Origin: Scylla paramamosain
Taxonomy: Eukaryota; Arthropoda; Malacostraca; Decapoda; Portunidae
Assembly: GCF_035594125.1 (NCBI RefSeq)
Contig: NC_087171.1
Span: forward strand, 12,768,267-12,832,266
Direction: 5' to 3'
DNA length: 64,000 nt
Of this stretch, positions 21,005 through 38,699 are shown piece after piece; position 1 is the first letter of the stretch, and the number at the start of each line of letters is the position of its first letter. The notes below the pieces were generated by a model that saw only the letters and a program-made list of their open reading frames with translations, had not been told where the DNA came from and ran no database searches. Made by a program: the position numbers and the translations under genes.

Positions 21005-21314
21005 AGAATAGTAGCTTTGGACGTGGCACTCAAAGGCTAACACTTTTATGAAGGGAAAGTGCATGTAGTCACCGGGTGCCTTTAATATTTCAGTTTCATC
21101 GCATTTTTCATTGGCCAGTAAATGTTTTTTTCTTTATTTTTTTCCAGGCTTAGATAAGCTTGCCTCATGGAAATAGTGCTTCACATTGTCAGGCACAAAA
21201 CTGTAGCTGGTCACGTTTCGTCAAATATTTCAGTACCCAGAGGCGGGACGATGAAGCCGCCAACTGGAGGGTGTAAGAGTGCACAGGGGAAGGAAGTATA
21301 GTGCAAGCCAGTCC

Positions 21315-21660
21315 ACCTCCTCCTCCTCCTCCTCCTCCTCCTCCTCCTCCTCCTCCTCCTCCTCCTCCTCCTCCTCCTCCTCCTTCTCATCCTATGTTTT
21401 TCGTTTCACTTTTTTCTCCCTTTCCTCTTCGTTCTCTCCCTCATTTCCCGTGCGCTAGTCTTTTAACTTCATCCTTTTCCTTGCTTTTATCCTCATCGTC
21501 CTCCTTGTCTCCTCTCCTCTCTTCTCTCCTCTACTGTCCTCACCTCTCCTCACTATCTTCTGTTCTCTCTTCTGTTCTCCTCTCCTCTCCTCTCCTCTCA
21601 CATCTCTCCTTTCTTCTCCCTTCCTCTCCTCAACCTCCACCACCTCTCATAATTCTCTTT
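21315..21660. repeat. (CTC)n array with polypyrimidine extension
   Basis: CTC trinucleotide array at 21315-21384, followed to about 21660 by a nearly pure C/T strand with CTCTCCTCTC motifs. Asymmetric homopurine-homopyrimidine DNA, not coding. Confidence 0.9.
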
Positions 21661-22156
21661 GTAGGATTTTAACGAGTTTCAGGTCATGCTTTGTTTTCGT
21701 TTTTACTTTTTTTTTCTCTATTTTGACATAATTTATTTCCACGGCAAGAAGAGCGAAGCAGCAGGAAAGAAGAGGCTGGGGGCGAGGGTAGTGGGAGGTG
21801 CTGTAGCTAAGCCTGCCCCGAGAGGTTGACGCGACGCTGCTCGGAGATGGATATACCAAACATGTTACGAGTGAAAATGAAAATCCCGATTGAAAAGTCT
21901 GAATGGGATTGACTGAAGAAGGAGGGCCCATCTTTTTTTGCCAGTGGTAAGGATGAAATACGAGGGAAATACGCCGTCCTTACTTTCTCCTTGCATTTTT
22001 TTTATATTCTTCTCTCTCGTTTGCATGTGGTGTCGTGTCGTGTTGTTTGGGTGAAAAGTGCGGAGGTTGTCGGGGAGAAGTGTTTAGTTAGTCTGTGCCT
22101 GTTTGCTTGATGGAGTGCTTGAATTGTTAAAAGCTCTTTCTTGCGTATATTAATCT

Positions 22157-22370
22157 CCTCCTCCTCCTCCTCCTCCTCCTCCTCTTCCTCCTCCTGTTGA
22201 GCCTGTTCATTAAGGTACTGTTCCTTCCTGTCGCCCCTTGGTTCAGGCATGCTGGGAGCCGAGGCGTGTGGGTGACCTGTGGTTTTGTGACCCTTGGCTG
22301 CAGACGAGAAATCGGCGTGATGAGCGAGACGGAAACACGGGTCTCTGTGTTCACCTCTCCTTTGTACTTT

Positions 22371-22410
<40 letters not shown>
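22157..22410. repeat. (CTC)n and (TG)n short arrays
   Basis: CTC array at 22157-22196 and TG array at 22376-22410. The GC-richer DNA between them shows no supported gene. Confidence 0.9.
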
Positions 22411-22412
<2 letters not shown>

Positions 22413-22745
22413 CGCCACGTTAGTTACAATACTCATCTTTCTCTCTCTGATACGTCTGCTACGTATTTATTGCTTTAATATGAATCTGAATACATCCATT
22501 TCCTTAGTAAAGATGACAAATATTGTAAATGTTTAGTTTCTTTCTGGATAATAGCAACGATTCTGGTGTATGTAATACTGGTTATCGAACGATTTCAGTT
22601 AACGAACCCCTTTTATTATGTTATTATTTCTGTTTGTTTGTTATGATATATAGTGAATTTCAAGTAGTCTGATGTTTATCGTAGTACTATTCAATTATTT
22701 ATTATATTGTATTTATTCTATTATTGTATTATTAGTAATGAAACA

Positions 22746-22975
22746 TGTTTAATGTACTTATGTATTAAGTGGAGAGAGACCGGTAACTAGCTTGTTTAGA
22801 TACGTCACGTACGTGCTGCACTCTGGTGGCGAACAGCAGAGATAACTCAGACGGGAGAGAGGAACCGCCATTCTGCCCGTGATACAGCAAGCGTACACTT
22901 GCACCTTGTTTTAGGCCTGTGAACACCTTAACCCTCCGTGTGTACATACACCTTGGAGCGCCACAGTTGGTGAGT
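22746..22975 (+). mobile_element. probable LTR end with primer-binding site
   Basis: The segment ends GGAGCGCCACA at 22955-22965 and is followed by GTTGGTGAG at 22966-22974. A ...ACA end next to TTGGTGA... is the usual LTR/primer-binding-site junction of Ty3/Gypsy-type retrotransposons, where the site often reads TTGGTGACCCC; the match here stops after TTGGTGA. A TGTTTAATG at 22748 could be the LTR start. No gag or pol frame follows, and no matching second LTR or target-site duplication was found, so this would be a truncated relic. Confidence 0.35.
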
Positions 22976-23281
22976 GTTGCATATTGCATTTGCACGTGTT
23001 TGATGGGTAGATCAGGGAAATGGAGTTGCAGTCTGTATATTCGTTGTTGTTGTTGTTGTCGTTGGGACCTCCCTTGGTTAGGCGGGGTAGCTTTTAAATA
23101 TACTGTTTTGCTGCTTTCTTATTAAATGATATTAAAATAGAGTTTGAAACGAAATTATTAACATAATAGGGTGACAGGGTGTGGCAATTTTGGTCACGGA
23201 ATTGGGCCGTTTTCGTCACATTGGGGCCATTTATTTAATAAGGAGGCCGTTTTCAATGAACTAAGGTGGTTTTTCTTCAAA

Positions 23282-23323
<42 letters not shown>

Positions 23324-24010
23324 ATAAATCACGATATACACACACGTACGTATGTCATCAAAATAATATTATTTCTTTTTATACTTTCTTGAGTAGGAGA
23401 TCTTCCGTGAAAGTTCAACTCACTGTGAAATGAAAAATGATCGCTGCCGTTTTCTTTTGTGAAGTTGATGACATGAATTTTTCACGAACGCTTGATTTTC
23501 TTTTACTTTTATGTTCGGAAGTAATGACAAAAGTTTTTCGTTCCGTTGATATCCTCACTGTTATTTTACATTATTATACATCTGATTACAAATGTTTTTG
23601 TTCAGACAAGGAGAAACTGAGAAACAGACTGAGGTAACAAGAGGGAGGTTTATTTTTATCTTATTTATATTGTCAGATTTTATTCAAATAGACAATATTA
23701 AACAGACAAAGGCGAAGAAGACAGAGAGGTTGACGTGGTGTACGAGCACAATACCTATGCGTAGGCTTGAGGGGGCGGTGACATTTACTGAAGGGGAGGG
23801 AAGCGGCTCTTGGCTTCGCTGGAAGAAAAAGTAGGAGGGGACCCCAAGCAAGAACGAGACAACTATTGATAAGAATTAAGGCAAGGCACATTGGGTAGCC
23901 AGGAAGGGGAGGCCAGGAAATGGGAAGGTAAAAAGTGGCCCTGAGGGGAGAGGAAGATAATGAAAGGAAGGAAGGAAGGAAGGTATTGGAGGAGAGGGGT
24001 CCACTTGATG
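22976..24010. other. unique DNA with short repeats
   Basis: Holds short TTG (23041-23060), TG (23284-23320) and GGAA (23965-23984) runs. No gene supported. The purine-rich last 200 bases adjoin the left end of the transposon. Confidence 0.5.
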
Positions 24011-24041
24011 CACTGGCCGCCAATGAAAGCGGCGCGTGTTA
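24011..24041 (+). repeat. left terminal inverted repeat of the transposon
   Basis: Contains GCCGCCAATGAAAG, then C, then GGCGCG, matching the right end on the opposite strand except for a few substitutions and one missing base near the tip. Confidence 0.8.
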
Positions 24042-24075
24042 TTTTTGTGTTAGTGGCGCGTGTTGTTTTTGTGTT
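24031..24075 (+). repeat. 24 bp internal tandem duplication inside the left transposon end
   Basis: GGCGCGTGTT(A/G)TTTTTGTGTT occurs at 24031 and again at 24055. The second copy repeats the inner part of the terminal repeat, so it could provide an extra transposase contact like the direct repeats of IR/DR-type elements; that role is inference. Confidence 0.75.
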
Positions 24076-24155
24076 TTTTCGTACCATGCATACCATTAAA
24101 TTTGCCTTAATCATCTATTACTATCATTAAAAATATAATTTCTTTACCTTACCTA

Positions 24156-25184
24156 TTATTTTGTGCTGTTTCCCTTCCTCTTTATGACAGATTCCAACCG
24201 ACGTGGTACAGAATCTGCTAGTTTTTCCAGATATGTAGGTGACAGTTCTCCCCACACTTGCACGACCGCCTGCTTGAGCTTCGCTACACTGCTCGTGTCC
24301 AGATCCTGGAGCTTCTTTTTCATCATACTCCACACATTTTCAATCGGGTTTAGGTCTGGACTGTTTGCTGGCCAACTTTCAAAATAATTAAGTTCACACA
24401 TGCCAAACCATTCCCTTACAATGTTGGCCGTATGGCATGACGCACCGTCCTGCATGAAGGTTTCACCGTTACACTTGTCGAAGCACTCTTCAAGATTGTC
24501 ATGCAGCAGGTCAAGATATGTTTCTGTGTTCATTGACACTCCTTTGTCAAGCATAACTAAGTTGCCAACACCAAAGTAGCTGAAACACCCCCACACCATC
24601 ACAGAGGAGGGATGCTTAACTGCGTTTACAGTGTACCGTTCGTCATATCTGTCCGAGTTTCTTGGTCGGCGTACTCTTTTGTGTGGTGTTCCTGTCACAT
24701 AGAACATGCTCTCATCTGACCACACTACTCTTCTCCACTTCTCTAATGGCCAGTCTTTATGGTCCTGAGCAAATCTGACTCTTTTAGCTTTGTGGGCGGG
24801 TGTAAGCAGTGGTTTCTTTGCAGCACGGTAACTTTTCATGTCGAGGTCCTCCAGTGTCCGCCGCTGTATTGTCCTTATGGAGACATGTGTCAGCAGATCA
24901 GGGTAATTTTGTTTAATTTCTCTTCCTGTGAGGAATGGCGAGACACTTAGCTGACGCTTAATCAGTGTCAGTGTCCTCTTTGATAAAATACGGCTGCGTC
25001 CAGGGGCAGTTTTCTTCACTGGTGCTAATTTTCCGGTATTGTCTCTGCATCGCTTCAACCAGCGTTGTACTGTTCTTAGTGGGAGTCCTGTCTCCTTTGA
25101 AATATGCTTAGAGCCAAAACCACCCTTCCGGAGTGAGTCAATAAGGGCTATATTGACTGGGGATATTTGATGTTTACGTGCCAT
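24156..25184 (-). CDS. Tc1/mariner-type transposase, DD35E
   Basis: Cut-and-paste DNA transposase. The frame is open from a GTG at 25190, but the first ATG is at 25184, giving 342 aa (MARKHQISP...). Residue numbers count from that Met. Helix-turn-helix regions lie at about 8-48 (LRTVQRWLKR) and 70-112 (SIRTIQRR), with a PGRSR linker near 61. The catalytic domain has D157 in WSDES, D246 in FMQDGASCHTA and E282 in SPDLNPIENVW. There are 35 residues between the second Asp and the Glu, against 34 in Tc1. No stop or frameshift. It would act in the nucleus on the element's own terminal repeats. I see no AATAAA between the stop and the left end. Confidence 0.93.
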   Translation of the reverse strand: MARKHQISPVNIALIDSLRKGGFGSKHISKETGLPLRTVQRWLKRCRDNTGKLAPVKKTAPGRSRILSKRTLTLIKRQLSVSPFLTGREIKQNYPDLLTHVSIRTIQRRTLEDLDMKSYRAAKKPLLTPAHKAKRVRFAQDHKDWPLEKWRRVVWSDESMFYVTGTPHKRVRRPRNSDRYDERYTVNAVKHPSSVMVWGCFSYFGVGNLVMLDKGVSMNTETYLDLLHDNLEECFDKCNGETFMQDGASCHTANIVREWFGMCELNYFESWPANSPDLNPIENVWSMMKKKLQDLDTSSVAKLKQAVVQVWGELSPTYLEKLADSVPRRLESVIKRKGNSTK

Positions 25185-25427
25185 TGACACTTAAGTTTCC
25201 ACACCAATATGAAAGAGAACGAAGAAAACTGACACACTGTGCGGGGGAGCGGGGTAAGCAAGTGTACTTCCTTACGTGAGCAAGTGACAACTGAGTGATA
25301 ATTTTTTGAAGTGTGACGGTTGATAGATGTTTAAAGAGCCGGCCTATGTTGCCACTTCTAGATATTAGCCACATTCTTTTCAAATGAGCTACAGTTCTTC
25401 CCGCGCTATGAGATACGGGTTTGTTTA

Positions 25428-25459
25428 TAATGCGCGCCACTTTCATTGGCGGCTGGGTG
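25428..25459 (-). repeat. right terminal inverted repeat of the transposon
   Basis: Plus-strand GCGCGCCACTTTCATTGGCG followed by GCTGGGTG; its complement pairs with 24011-24041. The outer end abuts TA at 25460. Confidence 0.8.
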
Positions 25460-25562
25460 TAAATGTTACCTCCACCTGAAAATATATAGATAGAAGTAGT
25501 AGATGGAAGGAATTAACGTGGTTTTTGTCCCTGTCTTGTGTTTATTGCTCTCATTGTCTAAT

Positions 25563-25566
<4 letters not shown>

Positions 25567-25622
<56 letters not shown>
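25567..25622. repeat. (TC)n microsatellite
   Basis: TC array of 28 units. Confidence 0.96.
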
Positions 25623-25627
<5 letters not shown>

Positions 25628-26487
25628 ACGTAGTAAGAGTGCGGAGTAAGTTTCTATCAGTGGCGCAGCGTAACATAATAAATTAATTCCTTTGACAATA
25701 ACAAACTTGACCACCATTTCCGCCAACAAGTTCTCCAATAAGGCTATGACCCAGTGCTCCGCTGGCTATCTGGCTGTGTTTAATTCTGGCTGCAATTACT
25801 CTTGATTGCGTTTGCTTTTGATAGTGTTTGCTCCAGGATAGGTTACAGTGGTGGAAGTTAGCGAGAGAGGTAAAGAGGGAAGAAGGAACCCAGTGCATTT
25901 ATAGTAATGAAAGTTCCTGTGGGGAATAGTGTCAGAGCAATATGCGTCACTCTATAAACCAAATGAAAGACTAACTGTGATGGGAAAATTGTTAGTTACT
26001 TGAATGTTCATTAGCTGCCTAACCTGAGGACGAAAAGTAGAAGTCCACGCTCCCTAGATCTTGCCGTCACTGTCTCCTATCCTGCATTAATCATGGAGGG
26101 GAAAGTAACATTTGGCATGATTTAAGAACAATATTTTCTTATGATTCAGTGTTTTGTCTCACCAAGGCTACTTTTAACAGGCTAGAATGAAATTATCTGG
26201 ATGTTTCAAGATTGCTTTGATGATTATAATGATATGTAAAGAAGCGTTCTGCATCATCAATAAGTAACCCGAATTATTATCTATGTGGCCTTTGAAGATA
26301 GATAGTCCTTATAAGAACCCATACCGTTTAAGAATACCGGCTATAGATTTCTCTCTCTCTCTCTCTCTCTGGACAGGCGCAAGGCGGTCATTCAGCCGCC
26401 CACATATGAAGAAAGAACGAGAGATTCGCGTACAAGATCGATCGAATCAGAGTTACTAGGGCGTACCAGCGTGAAACATTGCATTGT

Positions 26488-26492
<5 letters not shown>
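25623..26492. other. unique DNA, nothing identified
   Basis: Mixed DNA with one short TC run near 26351; no gene supported. Confidence 0.55.

Positions 26493-26561
<69 letters not shown>
26493..26561. repeat. (GA)n microsatellite
   Basis: AG array of 34 units. Confidence 0.96.
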
Positions 26562-26564
<3 letters not shown>

Positions 26565-27056
26565 GTGATTATGATACATGACGACTCGTATTTTTATTTT
26601 TATCTATTTATTTTTCATTAATTTCATTGATTTATCTATTATTTATTTATTGATTTATTACCTTGAGAGGAACACATTGCGACGAACTGCATTACTTTGA
26701 GTTGTCGTATTGTCCAGATCGCCATCGATTCTTGTACATGTTTGATAAGCCGCGGGTCGCCTTGCGCCACACGCTGGTGTAGCTTCGGTAAGGTCTTACT
26801 GAATAAACTATGCGGTTCATAAGAGGAAAGGTACATTATATTTCAGTGTCTTCTTATTGCTACGTACGTTGGATTCGAGAGCTGGTTCCAGACATAAAAT
26901 CTATTTGTATTTTTTATGTTCAGTTTATTTTCTGTCCACTGCGGTGCCCTAGGCGGCGCTAAGGGCACTGTTGTGGGTGAGGCCTGTGGTGCGTCCCGCT
27001 CTCCCTCGCTCGGGTTCATGAATTTTATGAATTATGGTATTTTTATTTGATGCGAT

Positions 27057-27350
27057 CTGAATCTTTGAGATTGAAATAGTCTGGAATCTAAGTGAATGTA
27101 GATATCCGAACTCAGAATAGCCTTGAAACGGAATCCTTGAACTTAAAATTGCCTAGAAACTGAATTTTTGATCTTGTAAAAGCCTAGAAACTGAATCTTT
27201 AAACTTGTAGTAGCCTATAAACTGAATCTTGAACTTGAGATAGCCCAGCGTTTGTATCTTTGAAATAGAAATAAGCTGCAATCTAGATCTTTGAATTTAA
27301 AACAACTCAAATGGAACCTGAATCGTACAATACCGTTCTTTGAAACTGAA
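27057..27350. repeat. decayed ~31 bp minisatellite
   Basis: About nine diverged copies of a unit near CTGAATCTTTGAACTTGAAA followed by TAGCCTAGAAA. Clear copy starts lie near 27057, 27151, 27182 and 27213; earlier and later copies carry indels. Confidence 0.8.
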
Positions 27351-27660
27351 ATATATGCACGCCTTGTACCAAAGAATTCACACAAAAGCCTTAAAATTTC
27401 ATCCAGTTTTAAGACATTTTTTTTTTTTCATAATTCGTATTCATAATTCCAAAATGTTAAAAATCATTCTCTTTTCAACATCCATAGACAAGTGATGTTC
27501 TTCTGTGTTTTGGTTCCGTTTAATTTTCTCTGCATCTGTAATTACGTGTTCATTATGTTCATTATGTTTTTCCCTTTGGTTATTCTTGGTTACATTTACT
27601 ATAAGTTGGTTTGTATGCATGGATCTGGTAATTTGTCCATATGTACGTGAAATTCCTTGG

Positions 27661-27772
<112 letters not shown>

Positions 27773-27898
27773 GGGGTATTGACAAAGAAACGATTAATAA
27801 TATGAAATCAAATACAGGAGATGGTAAAATACAAAATTAGTTTTTATTACTCGTCAATAGTATCATTAAGACATTTTAATCCTAGATAGCAATATCGT

Positions 27899-27902
<4 letters not shown>

Positions 27903-27952
<50 letters not shown>
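27903..27952. repeat. (CA)n microsatellite
   Basis: AC array of 25 units. Confidence 0.96.
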
Positions 27953-27953
<1 letters not shown>

Positions 27954-28149
27954 GCCTCCTAAGTATTAAGTGTCAGAACGAGCGCACCTTAGTAGTGGTT
28001 CAGGTGAGGTACAAATTGAAGCCAGGCTATTCGAGAAACAAGGGAAATGCTTGTCAAAGGGAGGCACAGGAGAGAAGAGTTTAAGTAGAGCATGGCAAAT
28101 GGATGACGAAATGTTAGAATAAAAGAAAGATGAGGAGAACCGTGTAGAA

Positions 28150-28152
<3 letters not shown>

Positions 28153-28228
<76 letters not shown>
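28153..28228. repeat. (GA)n microsatellite
   Basis: AG array of 38 units. Confidence 0.96.
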
Positions 28229-28233
<5 letters not shown>

Positions 28234-28440
28234 AGTGGTTTATGTATATAACAAGAATAAATTTGTGCAAGATAAAGAAACCTTGAAAAAAAAAGACAGG
28301 AAATGTTATGATTTTGGTGTTTGTTTCGGAAAAGATTGCCGTGGTGAGGTCTGTCTGTCTTGTGTGTTTGTTCATATTTCTTGTTTATATTTCTTGTGAG
28401 GTTAACTTTCTCTTGTTTTCTTCCTCGCTGTCATCATGTG

Positions 28441-28442
<2 letters not shown>

Positions 28443-28526
<84 letters not shown>

Positions 28527-28536
28527 CTACTACTAT

Positions 28537-28608
<72 letters not shown>

Positions 28609-28614
28609 CACCAT
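28443..28614. repeat. compound (GA)n-(TAC)n-(CAC)n
   Basis: AG array 28443-28523, TAC array about 28528-28600, then ACC to 28614. A change of one base in the TAC unit yields the CAC unit. Confidence 0.96.
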
Positions 28615-32578
<3,964 letters not shown>

Positions 32579-32876
32579 ACCACCACCACCACCACCACCA
32601 CCACCACCACCACCACCACGTTCACCCATTCAGTATAGCCTTTATCGGCGATATTATTAATTGATGAAGAAAGTATTATGAAGTGATGGTTCAGTTTTTT
32701 CCTACGTAGTTTATATAAAATACTGGTATTATTTTTTCTTAATGACGCACATTTAATGAGGATGTGTAGGGTAAATTCGTAGTTTGATATAAAAGCGTGT
32801 TTCTTTTTTTCATGTAAACTCAGTGTTCACTTTTTTTTTTTCTATTTCGTGATCAGTGAATATTATTAGTGCAAGT

Positions 32877-32953
<77 letters not shown>

Positions 32954-33003
32954 ATCCTTAACAATACCAGTAGCGCCAACACTCTGGTCCAATAACAAAA
33001 GCT

Positions 33004-33082
<79 letters not shown>
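32579..33082. repeat. (CAC)n, (CAT)n and (CA)n cluster
   Basis: CAC array 32579-32619, CAT array 32878-32953, CA array 33006-33082, separated by AT-rich unique DNA. Confidence 0.95.
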
Positions 33083-33083
<1 letters not shown>

Positions 33084-33239
33084 TCGTTTAGCAGCACAAT
33101 CTTGAGTTCAATAATTTCAGTGACAACCTTTAACCATTTGCTATGGTTTCTTCTCAAGCTTGGTAAAATATGAAAGTTAAGTCACTGAAAGGCAACGCTC
33201 AGATCAAACGGAGTGATGGACTACCTGAAAATTTTAGTG

Positions 33240-34644
<1,405 letters not shown>

Positions 34645-34840
34645 TGACTGTGTGTGTGTTTTTACCTAATTGTATTTATATTACGTTCAGTGGAGTTCGT
34701 GGTCCTGTGGCTTCTAATATTGCTCCATCATGCACTTCTGTAACTCTGTGTGTGTATTTATAGCGCAGGAAGATTCCATTATGACTAGATCCGTGAATTA
34801 ATACCTCTACGTTTCATTATATCTTCCTTTATTTTTCTTC

Positions 34841-34871
<31 letters not shown>

Positions 34872-34873
34872 TT
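34841..34873. repeat. (TTTA)n tetranucleotide
   Basis: Eight TTTA units. Confidence 0.9.
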
Positions 34874-35251
34874 GTATTGTATTTTTTTTTTTTGCTCGTC
34901 GGCGCTGAGCTAATTATTTGATGCTTCCAGATGCTATTAACTGCACGCACATCCGTTTAAGGCAGACATGTTGTATTATTGCGAGCTTTGCATTATAACC
35001 ATATTTTCTTTCAATGGCAGATGGAGTTTAGTTTATGTTTGTTCGTAGCTTAAGATTCTTACGAGGGAAACCTTTAATTTTCACGATGCCTGCAGTTTTA
35101 TACGTGTGCTTTATATTTATGTTATTTTAGTCGAACATTATCTTATTTTCTTATTCGCCCTGGTATATTTTGAGTTCTCTATATATTTGAGTTCTCCATA
35201 TGCTTATCCAAATAAAACCGCGCATAATTATTATTTATTTAATTATTAAAT

Positions 35252-35360
<109 letters not shown>

Positions 35361-35399
35361 TCTTAAACCCCGCGTGGCGTCTGTTATTGACTTTGTCCT

Positions 35400-35966
35400 T
35401 TCTTCTTCTTCTTCTTCTTCTTCTTCTTCTTCTTCTTCTTCTTCTTCTTCTTCTTCTTCTTCTTCTTCTTCTTCTTCTTCTTCTTCTTCTTCTTCTTCTT
35501 CTTCTTCTTCTTCTTCTTCTTCTTCTTCTTCTTCTTCTTCTTCTTCTTCTTCTTCTTCTTCTTCTTCTTCTTCTTCTTCTTCTTCTTCTTCTTCTTCTTC
35601 TTCTTCTTCTTCTTCTTCTTCTTCTTCTTCTTCTTCTTCTTCTTCTTCTTCTTCTTCTTCTTCTTCTTCTTCTTCTTCTTCTTCTTCTTCTTCTTCTTCT
35701 TCTTCTTCTTCTTCTTCTTCTTCTTCTTCTTCTTCTTCTTCTTCTTCTTCTTCTTCTTCTTCTTCTTCTTCTTCTTCTTCTTCTTCTTCTTCTTCTTCTT
35801 CTTCTTCTTCTTCTTCTTCTTCTTCTTCTTCTTCTTCTTCTTCTTCTTCTTCTTCTTCTTCTTCTTCTTCTTCTTCTTCTTCTTCTTCTTCTTCTTCTTC
35901 TTCTTCTTCTTCTTCTTCTTCTTCTTCTTCTTCTTCTTCTTCTTCTTCTTCTTCTTCTTCTTCTTC
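35400..35966. repeat. (TTC)n array, about 189 units
   Basis: 567 uninterrupted bases of TTC, the longest simple repeat in the window. The 263-273 codon open frames (poly-Ser, poly-Leu, poly-Lys) are repeat translations. Length may not be exact in an assembly. Confidence 0.97.
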
Positions 35967-36064
35967 TTTGTCATCATCATCATCAACATCATCATCACAT
36001 TTCTTCTTCCCGTCACGATAAATACATGTGCGTGTAGTATTCTAGGGGAACGAGATATTACTAA
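35967..36064. mobile_element. dispersed repeat flanking a TTC array, copy 2
   Basis: Matches 10159-10254 almost base for base (differences near the first base and at TTTCTTCTTCCC versus TTTCCTTTCCC), then diverges right after ACTAA. Confidence 0.7.
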
Positions 36065-36123
36065 ATATACAAAGCTTCTGCAGCTCGGAAGCGTGGTGAA
36101 GAAGAAGAAGCTTTGTATATTTA
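36062..36123. repeat. perfect 18 bp inverted repeat (hairpin)
   Basis: TAAATATACAAAGCTTCT at 36062-36079 pairs with AGAAGCTTTGTATATTTA at 36106-36123, with a 26-base spacer. It starts exactly where the dispersed repeat ends and is absent from the 10 kb copy. Confidence 0.85.
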
Positions 36124-36150
36124 CGCCTTGTCCATTCACCTGTCTGTTGG

Positions 36151-36178
36151 GCATATATATATATATATCGCACACACA
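36151..36178. repeat. short (TA)n next to (CA)n
   Basis: About nine TA units, then CG and four CA units. Confidence 0.8.
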
Positions 36179-36693
36179 CCACAGCTGTACTCATTCATGC
36201 GTTTATTTTTTATTTTGTTGTTCCTCACTGCCACCACAGGTTGCGTTTCCCTTGACCAGTGCCATGCAAAATATAAGAATAGTTTTTTATATTGTTTTCC
36301 TATTCTACTCTTGTAATCATCTAAAAAAATAAAAGTATTCTAATTTTTTCTCTTACGTTCCCTCATTATCATATGATGGATAGTCCATAACACAAGTCCA
36401 TAACGATTTAGCATACATCACACTTGCCTTCACTGCCACGCGCAGGACAACCACAGCGTCTGCACTATCCTTTGAGGTGGCAAGCAATGGAGGGCGTTTG
36501 GCCGGGGACGGCGTCACCAAACCCTCAGCGTGCCATCAGCGTCACTCTCCTCGCCCAGCCTTGCGTAACGCTGCATTAGGGAAGCGAATGAGATGCCTCC
36601 TGTGATGTGTCTTCCTCAGATTAGGCCACATTGTCATTGCAGCGTTGTGGTGTGCTCAGCTGGTGGCGGCGGCGGTGGTGATGTGAATATTGC

Positions 36694-36849
<156 letters not shown>

Positions 36850-36901
36850 AAAGGAGATTGAATAAATAAAAAAGCCAACAGAATTGAAAGTAGAATAAAT
36901 G

Positions 36902-38135
<1,234 letters not shown>

Positions 38136-38411
38136 CCTTTCATCTATTTTCTTTCCCAAGTGCATTTTTCTCTTTACTCAAGTATACTTTTCAACAGAAG
38201 TTTTCGTTTTCTTGTTTAGTTCCTCTCGTTTCTTCTTGGCTTGTATACATTTTTTTTCGTCTTGTTCAGTCGCTGTTACTTTTACCGCGTCCCGCTGCTG
38301 TTGTTATTTGCTCGTTTGTTTTGCGTTTATGTCGCGTAGTGGTGGTATTTGCCTGCGCTCTTTTGTCTTTTTGCCTCTGCCACACGGTCCTGTCTTGGTA
38401 CTCGACCTACT

Positions 38412-38648
38412 ACTCCTCCTCCTCCTCCTCCTCCTCCTCCTCCTCCTCCTCCTGCTCAGTAAAATCATTCTATTAATCATCATCGTCATTACCATTCTCA
38501 TCGTCATTACTGTCATTCATCATCATCATCATGTCAAACTACTACTCCTCCTCCTCTTCCTCTTATTCCTCCTCCTCTTCTTATTTCTCCTCCTCTACCT
38601 CTTCGTCTTCAATTTTCCCAACATCACAATCCAGAAAATCAAATTCCA

Positions 38649-38698
<50 letters not shown>
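38412..38698. repeat. (CTC)n and (CAT)n cluster
   Basis: CTC array 38412-38451, short CAT run 38518-38531, CTC/CTT-rich tract 38544-38610 and CAT array 38651-38698. Confidence 0.93.

Positions 38699-38699
<1 letters not shown>

Larger units (their letters stand above)
24011..25459 (-). mobile_element. Tc1/mariner-type DNA transposon, about 1.45 kb
   Basis: The element is bounded by imperfect inverted repeats and encodes one intact transposase on the minus strand. The ends begin CACTG-GCCGCC on the left and CACCCAGCCGCC on the right (right end read on the minus strand). The right flank is the expected TA target (25460-25461), while the left flank is TG (24009-24010). The target duplication is therefore imperfect, by mutation or because my boundary is off by a base or two. 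Size, single frame and TA targeting fit the superfamily. An intact frame suggests a fairly young copy. Confidence 0.85.

Noticed and set aside
35384..36175. Very long open frames (up to 273 codons) encoding poly-Ser, poly-Leu, poly-Lys
   Set aside because: They are translations of the TTC array in every frame; the same applies at 9597-10228.
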